A DNA stretch of 64,000 bases from Bathymodiolus brooksi (Eukaryota > Mollusca > Bivalvia > Mytilida > Modiolidae), in assembly GCA_963680875.1 (NCBI GenBank), contig OY804588.1, positions 92,560,233 to 92,624,232 of the forward strand, in the 5' to 3' direction. Below the pieces are notes generated by a model that ran no database searches, was not told the DNA's origin, and saw nothing but the letters and a program-made list of their open reading frames with translations. Made by a program: the position numbers and the translations under genes. The number at the start of each line of letters is the position of its first letter. Position 1 is the stretch's first letter. Shown here piece by piece: positions 25,708 to 36,258 of the stretch.

Positions 25708-26045
25708 TCACATTTCCGACTTTGATTCTAAAATTATACGTTTAATAAGAGTTATCTCCCTTTAATTCGGTCAAAATGTCCTCTCTTATGCAAATTTCAA
25801 TAGAAATAGCATAGAATAATATTTCAAATAATTCTGAACATTTTAATGTTGTAGCAACATGTGAAGTTTCTATTTGTTATAATAAAATTATACTCTGATT
25901 TTCTACAAGGAAAAAACTATTCCCCAAGTTGTTGTTCTTTCCATTGCTCTCGCTTAACGGGGTGCCATGTATGTTACTCGTCGTAAGGGAAGTAACTCTT
26001 AAAAAATTAAAACGTATACTTTTATAATCAAATCGGTAATGTACA
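25708..26045. mobile_element. MITE-like element, copy 1
   Basis: The ends are long imperfect inverted repeats. The left arm runs 25708-25766 (cacatttccgactttgatt ... gagttatctccctt) and the right arm 25987-26045 (aagggaagtaactctt ... aatcaaatcggtaatgta). Between them there is no transposase frame. A second diverged copy lies at 44524-44858 in the same orientation. Confidence 0.75.
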
Positions 26046-26110
26046 ATAAGCCTATTCATATCGAGTGGGGTTTTGCATCCGGGTTTGTTTTATCTTTGCT
26101 AATAGAGTAC

Positions 26111-26258
26111 CAATCTAATTAAAATTAAATCTTGAATTACTCCCCTTGATGCACGACATATCAGAAAGATGGGGAGCAATTAGATCTTGAATTGTCCCCC
26201 CTATGCGATACATATCAGATAAAAGGGGGCAATTGCAGATCCAATTTTAGTTAGATTG
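26111..26258. mobile_element. 148-bp MITE with 9-bp target duplication
   Basis: The terminal inverted repeats are caatctaattaaaatt at the left and aattttagttagattg at the right (15 of 16 pair). Both sides are flanked by the direct repeat atagagtac (26102-26110 and 26259-26267), a perfect 9-bp target-site duplication. Inside are two opposed G/C-rich blocks (ctcccctt, ggggggcaatt type). There is no coding capacity. A 9-bp duplication is usual for Mutator-like elements, but the superfamily assignment is inference. Confidence 0.8.
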
Positions 26259-26631
26259 ATAGAGTACTGAACACGTGTAAATGGAATTTTCGTGACCATA
26301 CTGATTGAATGAGGTCATCCATCTTTTTTCATAGCATTGTATCAAATGTTCACATAATCATTACTAACATGGATGATTGAGTTGTAGAAACGTTATTTAT
26401 AAGAAACGGTTTAGTAGAAAAATATAATGAAAAACGAGCATCGTCAGTCCCGAGTTAATTATCATTTTTGAATTACCTGTTTCTAAGTAATAACATCGTT
26501 AGGATGTCAATCAATTTAAATACTATCATCTTGTATGAAACACTTTTATGTTTTATGCATAATTTTGTAATTGATAATTATGTTGTGAGACTTCAAATCA
26601 ACATGTCATATAACCTAATGTTGACTTCTGG

Positions 26632-26673
26632 AAAAAAAAATCGCGCTTTGCGCGACCAAAAAAAAAAAAAATA
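26632..26673. repeat. GC hairpin between A tracts
   Basis: The perfect 6-bp stem tcgcgc-ttt-gcgcga sits between runs of 9 and 13-14 A. It falls within a plus-strand frame (26468-26710) that looks incidental. Confidence 0.6.
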
Positions 26674-26852
26674 TTCTAACTCTCGTGTTGTCCGAAAAAA
26701 AAAGTTCTGAACGAAGCAAAAAAACATAACCCCCCTCCCCTTCATGTTAAATGGTCGGCCCCTAACAATATGTCATTTCCGAAAGCAATATATCATTTCT
26801 GAATTTCAGCTTGCCGTCGGGTAGATTCGTTGACTTCAGTGAATTGATATTA

Positions 26853-26939
26853 ATTAAAATCCACCTTTGATGTAAATTTATTGTCAATACTCTCCATTAT
26901 TTTTAAGGAATGGAGAGTTATGAACAGGTGGATTTTAAT
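26853..26939. repeat. 87-bp palindrome with 14-bp perfect ends
   Basis: The outer arms attaaaatccacct / aggtggattttaat are perfect complements. The inner arms actctccatt / aatggagagt are also perfect. It shares ctctccatta and ggtggatttt with the next palindrome, so the two are probably fragments of one foldback family. Confidence 0.82.
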
Positions 26940-27026
26940 AAGGAAAGAAAACAAATATTAGTATATTTAACAAGTTCGTACGGTAACACAATAATAATAA
27001 ATTTATTAATGGGTGGATTTTAAGTT

Positions 27027-27117
27027 GGAGAATGTCCTCGTATCTCTCCATTACTTAAAAACAATGGGCCTCGGCTCTATTATTTTTAAGTAATGGAGAG
27101 TTACTCGGACATTATCC
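27027..27117. repeat. 91-bp palindrome related to the previous one
   Basis: The 34-nt arms (27027-27060 and 27084-27117) include the perfectly paired ctctccattacttaaaa / ttttaagtaatggagag and the outer gaatgtcc / ggacattatc. The spacer is 23 nt. A ggtggattttaa stretch just left (27012-27024) repeats the end of the previous palindrome. Confidence 0.8.
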
Positions 27118-27454
27118 TATACGTAATTAAGTATTAATAATTGATTTAATAGTGGACCACACTATTTCAGAGAGATTAATAAAACAAACAAACATTCACA
27201 TGTATAGCATTTCGATATGTAAGAGTATGTGATATGTTTGACCAGGGCCTCCAAAAGAAATTGTGCAAGGTGGAACAAGACTGCGTTGGGGCCCCGGGGA
27301 CAGGCTGAGACTTCTCTCAAAATTGAGGGTTTGTTGTCCAATAAAACCACTGATAAACTTTCATACTTTCATAAAAGCCAAAGTGAATTTTACAAAAATA
27401 GTTGAAAATACCTCAAAAATGAAAAATCAAAATAAAATGTTTATGGTTAAGGGC

Positions 27455-27772
27455 ACCTGTAAAGTGCGAAACGAAATAGAAACGAAACGAAACCGAATGA
27501 AACGAAACGAAATCAAACAAAACGAAACGAAACCGAACGAAACGAAACGAAGCGGATCGAAACGAAACGAAACGAAATGTAACGAAACGAAACGAAATGT
27601 AACGAAAAAAAAAAAACGAAACGAAATCAAACAAAACGAAACGAAATCGAACGAAACGAAACGAAACCGATCAAAACGAAACGAAACGAAATGCAACGAA
27701 AAAAAATGAAAAATTCAATATGGCATGAAGACTAAGAGGGTTTATAATATATTGATTATCCAAATTTAGAAG
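27455..27772. mobile_element. (GAAAC)n-bearing element, copy 1
   Basis: It runs from acctgtaaagtgcgaaacg through an imperfect GAAAC pentanucleotide array (about 27464-27706, with interruptions such as aatcaaac and aaccga) to a unique flank, ttcaatatggcatgaag ... ccaaatttagaag. Copy 2 at 32974-33282 is the inverted counterpart and matches on both sides of the microsatellite. The long frames here (148 residues on plus, 73 and 89 on minus) are translations of the microsatellite, not genes. Confidence 0.88.
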
Positions 27773-28602
27773 ATTTAAAGGGTTCCCGGTTTTATACTAT
27801 AATGATTATCCAAATTTATTATACCTCAGTATTTTTTTTCTATATGAACTTTTAAACAACTGATAAAATTACTACTTACGTATATTTGATAATAATACTT
27901 AGATGACTGTTGTCGGGTCAATAGATTCCGAACTGTTGCCGTCTGAAAAACTCGCGGACTTTTTGTAAAGTACTCCTTTCGATTGAATTTTTTATTATCA
28001 CAAGGTCGCTTTCAGCCAATGGAGTGACATCTTTTCGGGGACTTTCTTACGCGATTTATTGTTACTGTACAGCCGATATGAGACAGAAAGTATAGAGCAT
28101 GTACATGTTCGGTGGTTGAAATTCTCGGATTAGACTCTATACTGGGGTTACATTGGACAACCCAGCAGGTCCCAAAATGCGGAGCAGAGGCCGCTTAACA
28201 TTTCGGAGCACCTTGGAATGTCTAAAAATATAAACGATTCTTTTGGTTTTTAAAAGGTTAAAACATAAATCGTTAAGATGCAAGGCATCGCAGTCATGTA
28301 TCTTTTTCCCTCACGGTTTGTGATGTCGTGCTATTAAAGCTTTTTTTAGACACAACACGACTAATGTGTGTGAAAAAAGTATGGCTTTTTGTCAGAGGAC
28401 CTTTTTGTCTTAAGCTACATGTAGTTGACAGTTAACTTCGATTATTCAGTTGTGAGATCCTACTCGTTTTCAATTTGTTTAAATTTGTTCAATCTGTTGT
28501 TGATCTTGTATGTTTCTTGTTTTGTCACGTATTAGACACTGGTTCGTTCTGATTTTTTCTGTGTCTTATTTGTTCTTATTTTTTATCACTGGTCTGCATT
28601 CA
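27773..28602. other. AT-rich spacer, no gene recognised
   Basis: It begins with a partial repeat of tgattatccaaattta (27753 and about 27802). It holds no other repeat or coding region that I can support. Confidence 0.4.
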
Positions 28603-28628
28603 GGGGGGGGGGGGGGGGGGGGGGGGGG
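28603..28628. repeat. homopolymer of about 26 G
   Basis: An uninterrupted G run crosses the 28620/28621 boundary. The length may be inexact because sequencing is error-prone here. Confidence 0.9.
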
Positions 28629-28639
28629 TGCTTATGCAA

Positions 28640-28955
28640 CTGATGTAACCCCGTCACATTTCATGTGCTTGTCCCAAGTCAGGTGAATGTTGGCCAGTGA
28701 TTTTACCCGTCTGATTTTCATCTTTTAGTTTCATTTATTGTATTTGTTAACAAGATGTTCTGCCGTTTTTTTGTTTTGATTTTGTACATATTTTTTTTAT
28801 ATATTTGGGGCCTTCTAGAGGTGACTGCGTAGAATGAGTATACTCATCATTCATTGAAGTTTTTACAGTGTTCTTTAATAGTAATTTTCTTTTGGTCTTT
28901 CTATAAAAAAATATTGGTGAAGAGTAGGTGATTGTCTCTTTGGCATCTACCACAT
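28640..28955 (+). mobile_element. diverged copy of a common bivalve dispersed repeat
   Basis: The phrases taaccccgtcacatttc, tgtcccaagtcagg, tttgtacatatt, ggggccttctagaggtgac, gattgtctctttggcatc and taccacatt follow the order of a repeat tail I know as very frequent in bivalve, especially mytilid, genomes. The identification is from memory of that family and the copy is clearly degenerate. The 68-residue minus frame inside is incidental. Confidence 0.6.
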
Positions 28956-28965
28956 TGAATTTGTA

Positions 28966-29811
28966 GGTTTAATATAAATCCGTTCACAGATTTAGAAGGT
29001 GTTTCGGATAAAACATAGATTCACCATAACTTGAAATTGCAAAGTCCATTTTTTAAATACTGGAAACCCCAAAAATCAAACATTATAAATATAAACCAGG
29101 AGGGACACATTTAATGTAAGTAGAATAATGTTTAAAGATAGTTTCATTTGTCTGGGTGGAGTTGCGAGTAAAAGATTGAGCCTAGCTCAAGCGTTACGGA
29201 CCGACGGACAGACTATACCCAAGTTTGGGTATAATAAAAACTCTGGGTCAAAAAAATTAGGACAACGGAGTTGAAACTGTACAACCTGCGCTAAAATGTA
29301 ACGGACGGACAGGAGCGTGGATATAATACTACTGCTCCATTTTTTTGCTCAATTAATATTATTAGTTATTAATCGCACCTCGAACAAATTTCTCTATCAG
29401 TAATTGGTTATATATTACGTCGATCACATGGTGACCGCCACCATCATGAGACTACAGGGAGTCAGTAGCTAGATATCTACATGTATTTGAAAAAATCCCG
29501 AAATGCATCCCAAAGAACCTCAATCTTCCGCCTCATCCAATCTCATCTTGCTGGTAATTGTTGTTGCTTACAGTACTCAGTTTTCCGTTTCAGTTTCAAA
29601 GATATTGGCTAATAAACAGTTGTGCTTACAGTGCATGAAAGCCCGTTTTCAAGTATTCGTAACTTGCAATATCAGTAGAAAGTTTAATTCATAACTATTG
29701 ATTCAGCTTTGCAGAAAATATCTATTAAATACACATCAAACGTTTGAATGAAATCTAGGAAATCAATGTCAAGTTTTCACACAATCCCTTACTCCCTTTT
29801 TTTATTAAGCA
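28966..29811. other. spacer, no gene recognised
   Basis: The stretch 29190-29330 contains ggaccgacggacagac and aacggacggacaggagcg, which resemble fragments of dispersed mollusc repeats. The 63-residue frame at 29503-29694 starts with a hydrophobic stretch (residues about 13-28) that could pass for a signal peptide, but nothing else supports a gene. Confidence 0.35.
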
Positions 29812-30065
29812 AAGCCCAAAAGTTCTAAGCCCCGTGGAGTAAACCCTCAAAAGTATACAGGTCCTGCGAACCACAAATGTAATATATGTACAAAGTTTAA
29901 AAGAAATATATGAAGGTGTTCTCAACTTTCGACGTGACATGTATATCTTGACTCCCCCCTTTTTTTCAACACAGTCCAATAATTAAAAAAAAACTTTGGA
30001 GTAAAGCCACCAAAAGTATACAGCTCCTGATAATCTCAAATGTAATAACTGCAAAATTCTCAAGT
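29812..30065. repeat. diverged direct duplication (about 170 bp apart)
   Basis: tggagtaaaccctcaaaag and tatacaggtcctg (from about 29836) recur as tggagtaaagccaccaaaag and tatacagctcctg (from about 29997), each followed by caaatgtaat. The copies are clearly diverged, so the duplication is old. Confidence 0.55.
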
Positions 30066-30280
30066 TACGGCGCGACACGGCACGGTAGCTGAGAATCTGT
30101 GACGAACAATTTTGGGACTTGCGTGTTCATACGGACGGCGGTGATACTGAACTCCCTGACGCCTATAGACGTAACATATAAATTGCAATTTCCATTTATC
30201 TTTTATGGTGTCCGAGAAAATAGCCAAAACTCCTAAAATTGGAAAAAAAATTCAAGGGATACAACTTATAAACAGATTTC

Positions 30281-30923
30281 GATGAAGATCTCGTCTAATT
30301 GCTGATCATTTTTGCTGTGATGAAGATCTCGTCTAATTGCTGATCATTTTTGCTGTGATGAAGATCTCGTCTAATTGCTGATCATTTTTGCTGTGATGAA
30401 GATCTCGTCTAATTGCCGATCATTTTTGCTGTGATGAAGATCTCGTCTAATTGCTGATCATTTTTGCTGTGATGAAGATCTCGTCTAATTGCCGATCATT
30501 TTTGCTGTGATGAAGATCTCGTCTAATTGCTGATCATTTTTGCTGTGATGAAGATCTCGTCTAATTGCTGATCATTTTTGCTGTGATGAAGATCTCGTCT
30601 AATTGCCGATCATTTTTGCTGTGATGAAGATCTCGTCTAATTGCTGATCATTTTTGCTGTGATGAAGATCTCGTCTAATTGCCGATCATTTTTGCTGTGA
30701 TGAAGATCTCGTCTAATTGCTGATCATTTTTGCTGTGATGAAGATCTCGTCTAATTGCTGATCATTTTTGCTGTGATGAAGATCTCGTCTAATTGCTGAT
30801 CATTTTTGCTGTGATGAAGATCTCGTCTAATTGCTGATCATTTTTGCTGTGATGAAGATCTCGTTTAATTGCTGATCATTTTTGCTGTGATGAAGATCTC
30901 GTCTAATTGCTGATCATTTTTGT
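30281..30923. repeat. 38-bp minisatellite, 17 copies
   Basis: The unit is gatgaagatctcgtctaatt plus gctgatcatttttgctgt. Copies are spaced exactly 38 bp apart. Variants are gctgatc/gccgatc and one cgtttaatt. The gccgatc variant recurs at spacings that suggest groups of units were copied together. The last copy ends at tttttgttt. Confidence 0.97.
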
Positions 30924-31987
30924 TTTTTATTTTATTTTTTTTTGCACTAACAATTTATTTGCTACTTAGTTTCTGAGATTTCCTTTCAAAATCTGATTAT
31001 CATTGACCTCTAAGCATTCGTAAAAAAAAATCACAGTTACAATAATGGAATTATTTCCACAAAATTTTCGACTCACTCTCATCAGTTTTACTAAAACAGG
31101 GCATCTATTAGTACATTAAATGATACCAGTTAACAAATCAAATATCTTTATTGTCAAATAAACAAGTAAATGTTTGTGACAAACAATGAACAAAAAAATA
31201 GGAAGACAGTATCAAAAGAGAAGAAAAAATATGCGAACATCAGGACTCTTCTATTTCAGTTCTAATGACCGTTTTAAAAAGGAGCCGATTAACTTCATAT
31301 GCTCTTTTGACAGTGGGTTTAGTAAAAATTAAATCTTAGAACTAATTGTATTTAATTAAAAGTTCATCACAGTGTAGCATATTAAAAACTGTTTGCCTTG
31401 GATCTTCATACCCCGCCACGTTTCACATATGTTCAGTCTTCAAACTGTCACAACTTTTGAACCAATTATCTGATCACACTGTAATTCGAACTTGATCTGT
31501 ATTTTATGGTACCACACAACAGTACAAAATTTGAAATCCGTTCTCAAGTTATATCTGGAAACCATTGGGGGCGCACAGAGGGGTGGACGAACACATACAC
31601 ATCAAACCAAACGAAGGGTATCACATAATACATCGCCACTTAGTTTGGAGGGGTATACTAAACCATCGGCTGAATTATAAATAATTTTAGTATTGATGTA
31701 AAATATGTCGGCGAAGACGAACGAACAGACGGATAAAAGGGAGAGGTGGCCCGGTTTGGGGGAAATTGGAAAGAGGTAAAGATGTCGGGAAATGGGTAAC
31801 ATGTGGCAAATATTGAAGGATAAGGGAAATAAAAAGGCGCACAGGAATTGTTAAATGTAATTGAGAATTGAAAAAATGGTCCAAATTGTAGGGAATTTGG
31901 AATGGGAATTGCTTAAAAATGTGGACATTAAGAAATCTATATCACAAACACTCGATTCGTGGACCCCCTTTTCGAGAATTTCACTTA
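30924..31987. other. AT-rich spacer, no gene recognised
   Basis: Short frames on both strands between 31492 and 31884 overlap one another and show no family signature. Confidence 0.4.
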
Positions 31988-32221
31988 TATCAAGAAAAAT
32001 CACATATTTTCTCTTCTGTTCAATAAAATTATGTTTATATGATATGAAATACCATTAAAGTCGACTTTGTGAAGTCTCTGAAAACTGCGCCGTATACTAG
32101 GAAATATCATTTTTCAGACACTGCACAAAATCCACATTGATAGTGTGGTATTTTGTATCAAATAAGTATTATTTTATCGAACAGAAAAGAGGTAAACACA
32201 AATATGTGATTTTTCTTGTTC
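31988..32221. mobile_element. MITE-like element with inverted ends
   Basis: The left end tcaagaaaaatcacatat ... cttctgttcaataaaat is matched in inverse by attttatcgaacagaaaag ... atatgtgatttttcttg at the right end (to 32218). The inverted similarity extends inward to ataccat / ggtatttt. There is no coding content. Confidence 0.65.
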
Positions 32222-32973
32222 TAGACAAACTTCTTAAAAGGTAGATCCCGTAGTGGAGTGCTTGTGGATCGGTATCCCCCTCTCCCTCACTTAAGACGGT
32301 TTCTTCGCTTTACACCACCTGTTTATAAAGAGGAAAGTAGGTATATTTGCATTAAGACATATTCTTACCGAACTGTAATCGTAAATTGCAGTTTCGTCCA
32401 TGGCTACAACGTTAGATGTGTTTTGGATTTCAAAGGTGAGTAAACACTTCACTGCCTTGGGATTCAGAATAAAACTGAAGGGCCGAAGATGTACGTGACA
32501 TAAAAAGCTAAAAAATAGTTCAAAGGGCGTGCGAAATTGCAAAGCCGCTGAACAACTTTTTCAGTTTCATTCTTCATAGGAAATTACCGCCTTTGATTGT
32601 TTTCTCTCGGCGACAGTAAAGATACAGCGCGGTAACTTCAAAAAGCTTTTGAACAGTTTGTGAGGCCCTGCGTAAGGGGAGCCACGGATCGTATAATCAC
32701 TAACATAATCACATGTTTTGCCACAGTAATCATTAATTTTTCCCTAAACGCGATATTCAAATAATCAGAAATGACTTTGGGAATCAGATGATCAGGAAAT
32801 TACCCCTGTAAATAAAATTATCACTTTTAAATTTCCAAATAATCTAATAATCAAAAACTCTATTCACAGGCTCGTTTGTCGGTGCCTTTCAGTGTTCAGA
32901 TTTAAGTTTTGATTTTCAGTGCAGTGATATTTCTTCTTTTTTTTTCGCACAAAACGCGTTTCTTTATTAAACT
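32222..32973. other. spacer, no gene recognised
   Basis: A plus frame (32258-32443) and a minus frame (32291-32542) overlap, and neither is recognisable. 32690-32870 is rich in aatcat/ataatc words and may be an old repeat. Confidence 0.35.
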
Positions 32974-33282
32974 CTTCTAAATTTGGATAATCAATATATT
33001 ATAAACCCTCTTAGTCTTCATGCCATATTGAATTTTTCATATTTTTCCGTTACATTTCGTTTTGGAAAAATTTCGTTTCGTTTCGTTGGATTTCGTTTCG
33101 TTTCGTTTCGTTTCGCTTCGTTTCGTTGATTTCGTTTCGTTTCGTTTCGATCGGTTTCGTTTCGTTTCGTTTGATTTCGTTTCGTTTCGATCGGTTTCGT
33201 TTCGTTTCGTTTCGTTTGATTTCGTTTCGTTTCGTTCGGTTTCGTTTCGTTTCGTTTCTATTTCGTTTCGCACTTTACAGGT
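32974..33282. mobile_element. (GAAAC)n-bearing element, copy 2, inverted
   Basis: This is the reverse complement of 27455-27772. It runs from cttctaaatttggataatc and cttcatgccatattgaa, through the TTTCG microsatellite (about 33045-33272), to cgcactttacaggt. The flanks match copy 1 closely, so both are copies of one mobile or duplicated sequence that includes the microsatellite. Frames on both strands here are microsatellite translations. Confidence 0.88.
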
Positions 33283-33364
33283 ACCCTATGGTTAAGACTA
33301 AGGGGTCCTTCAAAGATTCACGGCCCCTTCTTGGCCCCCGGTCCCCGGGCTGATGTACCGGATG

Positions 33365-33384
33365 ACACCCCCCCCCCCCCCCCC
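33365..33384. repeat. poly-C tract
   Basis: A run of about 18-19 C follows gatgaca and precedes ttcataggccctg. The exact length is uncertain. Confidence 0.8.
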
Positions 33385-33600
33385 TTCATAGGCCCTGTAA
33401 ACAGTTTGACCTAATCTTCATGTATTTGCATCTTTAAACAGAAAGGCATGTCATGTCTACCAAGGATCAAAGTTCAAAGCCAAAGCTCAACCGGCAAATA
33501 TAACGCGAATATCTATAAGTTGTATCCATTTTCTGAAATCCGATCTCAGTACAACACGGTACATTATTATGTCAATTGACCGAAAAGAGTAAACCAGCCT

Positions 33601-33961
33601 TATAGTCGTACAAATATTCAAGTACAATAACTCTATTGTCGGAATGTCACGAATTGGGTCAAGGTAAAACAACTCCTTTTCAAACAATGTTTACTAAAAT
33701 ATTACAATGCATTAAAATACCCAAGTTTCTTTCTGAGGTTTGAAGAGGACAAAATATTCAAATTCAAATTATTCCAATGGAAATAGCACATGTTATATAT
33801 GATAGACGTGATCCAAGTACATTATTCAGAAAGAAACTTGGGTATTTTAATGCATTGTAATATTTTAGTAAAAATTGTTTGAAAAGGAGTTGTTTTACCT
33901 TGACCCAATTCGTGACATTCCGACAATAGAGTTATTGTACTTGAATATTTGTACGACTATA
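33601..33961. repeat. long near-perfect inverted repeat (136-bp arms)
   Basis: The left arm 33601-33736 (tatagtcgtac ... gtttctttctga) and the right arm 33826-33961 (tcagaaagaaac ... gtacgactata) differ at one position that I can see (caatgttta versus the complement of taaaaattg). The 89-bp spacer is unique. It holds no gene. Confidence 0.93.
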
Positions 33962-34119
33962 TTTAGAGATTTATGGCTGTAGGATTATCGTCGTACGTCC
34001 ATTCATTGTTCCGAACATCATTTAAGAATGTAAGGACATATGTTTTATCTGTTATTACCGAATACGATTACTATACAGTGGAAATATCAAGACAAGCAAG
34101 TGTTAAATAAATGCTATAG

Positions 34120-34880
34120 AAACCCCAAGGAGCTATAAGGAATAGAGAAACCAGAGATAAAGGAAAGAAAAACCAGCAATCAAAGACAAACAAAACAAAC
34201 AAAACAGCACAGAAAAATAGAAAGACGAACAATGCTACCTCCACCCCCACCCCCCTCCAAAAAATAAACAAAACCGAACAGTAAGCAGTTCATGTTTCTT
34301 ATAAGACACACGACGTATTACTCTTAATAGCGTTGTTGGTAATTCTTGTGATTGTCATTTGTTTTTATTTGATACAAGCATATACGTGCGTTTATCACAG
34401 CTCTGTGGAGAAAGACTTTGGTATACTATTGTGGATAATAGAAAGATTTGAGAGTAACCAAATAAACGCTTGAGAAAACTGAAGAGGCAATCATGAATGG
34501 AGAATCCAGAGATAAAGGAAAGTGTGAGCAGATGACGGCTGGACAAAGACAAACGGAAAATAAACAACAACAAATAAAACCAAACAACAACACAGATCAA
34601 TGACATCAAAACATAAAAGGGCGAGCAACATGGACCCCACAAAAAAAAAAAAAAAACAGGAAAAAACCCGGGGTGCACTCAGGTGCTCGCGAACGGTAAG
34701 CAGTTCCTGTTTCTTATACACATATGGTTAAGTCCGGTAATAGTCTTGTTCGTAATTTGTGTGATAGTGAATTTTTTTTTATTCAAGACAAGCTTATACA
34801 TGCGTTTATTATAGCTCCGTCCAGAAAGAATTTGATATACTGTTATAGATAATGGAAAGTAACCAGTAATACAAAGTACC
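34120..34880 (-). mobile_element. two tandem copies of a related retroelement-tail subfamily
   Basis: Two units about 415 bp apart share ccagagataaaggaaag (34151, 34506), gtaagcagtt with tgtttcttata (34281, 34696) and tgcgtttat (34387, 34801). The second retains cggggtgcactcaggtgctc and gcgagcaacatggacccc. These correspond to the tail family elsewhere (ggggtgaactcaggtgctcc, gagtaacacgaacccc). It is therefore a diverged subfamily, read on the minus strand. The overlapping minus-strand frames rich in F, L and V are translations of A-rich sequence. Confidence 0.6.
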
Positions 34881-34952
34881 GGCATCGGAAGAAATTTAAC
34901 AGTGAAAGGGTTGACCTGGAAACAATACTAACAACAAAAGTAATGCTTGGAT

Positions 34953-35149
34953 GCTTGAAGATAGCAAAGGGCTAATCAGAAGCCATCAATTGAAGAACAG
35001 ACAATGCAATGGCCAGAAATAAAACCCAAATCATTATCAATGTTTGAGATATTGATCAGAAAACTAAAGATAGAGCAACAAAAACCCCACTAAAAACCTA
35101 GGGTTAAATCAGGTGCTCCGGAATAGTTGTAAATTCCTGCGCCACTATC
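34953..35149 (-). mobile_element. retroelement 3' tail copy, diverged
   Basis: cttgaagatagcaaaggg, ctaatcagaagcc, gaagaacagacaatgcaatg, aaactaaagatagagcaac and aggtgctccggaa follow the family order, with a diverged middle part. Confidence 0.75.
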
Positions 35150-36108
35150 AAAAAATGTAAACCAAAACAAATGAACAATAGCTCTGATAAATACTACAAC
35201 ATCTGAGAGTGATAAAACATGTGTTCAGAATGGTGAAGCATATATCGTCCCATTAACGATACCGGCCATAATTCCCGTCTATGAGAAATCATGTATCTTT
35301 TCCAACTACGATCCATGAGAAACTGGAACACCGGTATTGACCAATCAAATCACGATGTCATGACTAGTCAGTGTATTTCATACATAAAAACCAACAGAAA
35401 TATATTATAAAGGAAATAATCATAAGTGCACATAAGCCGCTTGTAACAAACATACAATGTATTTGTGTCGGAAAAACATGAAGGCTTGTATCAAAGGATG
35501 TGTTGTTTGTCCCGATGACAGAACAATGAAAGAATGAAGATAACTAATAAGTGACAAGAACTGGAGTAGAAAAATAATTTATAAATGAAACTGATCGCAA
35601 TAAAGTAACGTCTAGTGTGTGAAATATAAACAATTAAATCCGTAGAAATATATAATTAAGCGCACACGACCCTATTGTGGAATAAAAGTCATCAGGTATG
35701 CTCCAAGTATAAAGATTGGCAAGCCATAATAATTAAAATGTTGTAGGAGTGCAAGAACCGCAAGTGTCAAAATCAGCCAATGTCATTTATGGCTGAGAGG
35801 ATAAGCTTACTTTTCATAATATAATCCACAACGGAGATGCTAAACCATATGTGTAGATATATCCACCGTACATTCGTCAGGTGTCACAGAAATGAGGTCA
35901 AGATAAACATTGATAGTGCAAAAAACAAGGTCAGATAATGTTTGTGTTGACCTATATAATAGCCAAGAATTTATCGCTGCCTGTAGACAAGTACTCTTAG
36001 GATTGTACATCAGAATTGACACTTATTTACCCAAATGTTCTGGGTACTAGGGGTGGTCCATAGCAACTGCCTATCTTGATTGGGGATGCCCTCTCGATGA
36101 GAGTTGTT
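35150..36108. other. AT-rich spacer, no gene recognised
   Basis: One 60-residue minus-strand frame (35840-36022) has no recognisable family, and nothing else of note is visible. Confidence 0.4.
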
Positions 36109-36258
36109 TCAGATTATTATACGATACGCATGGCCGTGTATCAGATTATTATACGATACGCATGGCCGTGTATCAGATTATTATACGATACGCATGGCGT
36201 GTATCAGATTATTATACGATACGCATGGCCGTGTATCAGATTATTATACGATACGCCG
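36109..36258. repeat. 32-bp minisatellite, about 4.7 copies
   Basis: The unit is tcagattattatacgatacg plus catggccgtgta. Copies start at 36109, 36141, 36173, 36204 and 36236, and one copy lacks a C (31 bp). The unit has no stop in any forward frame, which explains the three overlapping open frames here. Confidence 0.95.

Noticed and set aside
27263..27709. 148-residue plus-strand frame and its minus-strand counterparts
   Set aside because: They are translations of the GAAAC microsatellite (RNETK-type and FRFVSF-type repeats). The inverted copy at 33037-33353 gives the same by-products.
34071..34885. Hydrophobic minus-strand frames resembling membrane proteins
   Set aside because: They arise from A-rich plus-strand sequence inside two tandem retroelement-tail copies. 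Frames overlap each other and end at repeat edges.
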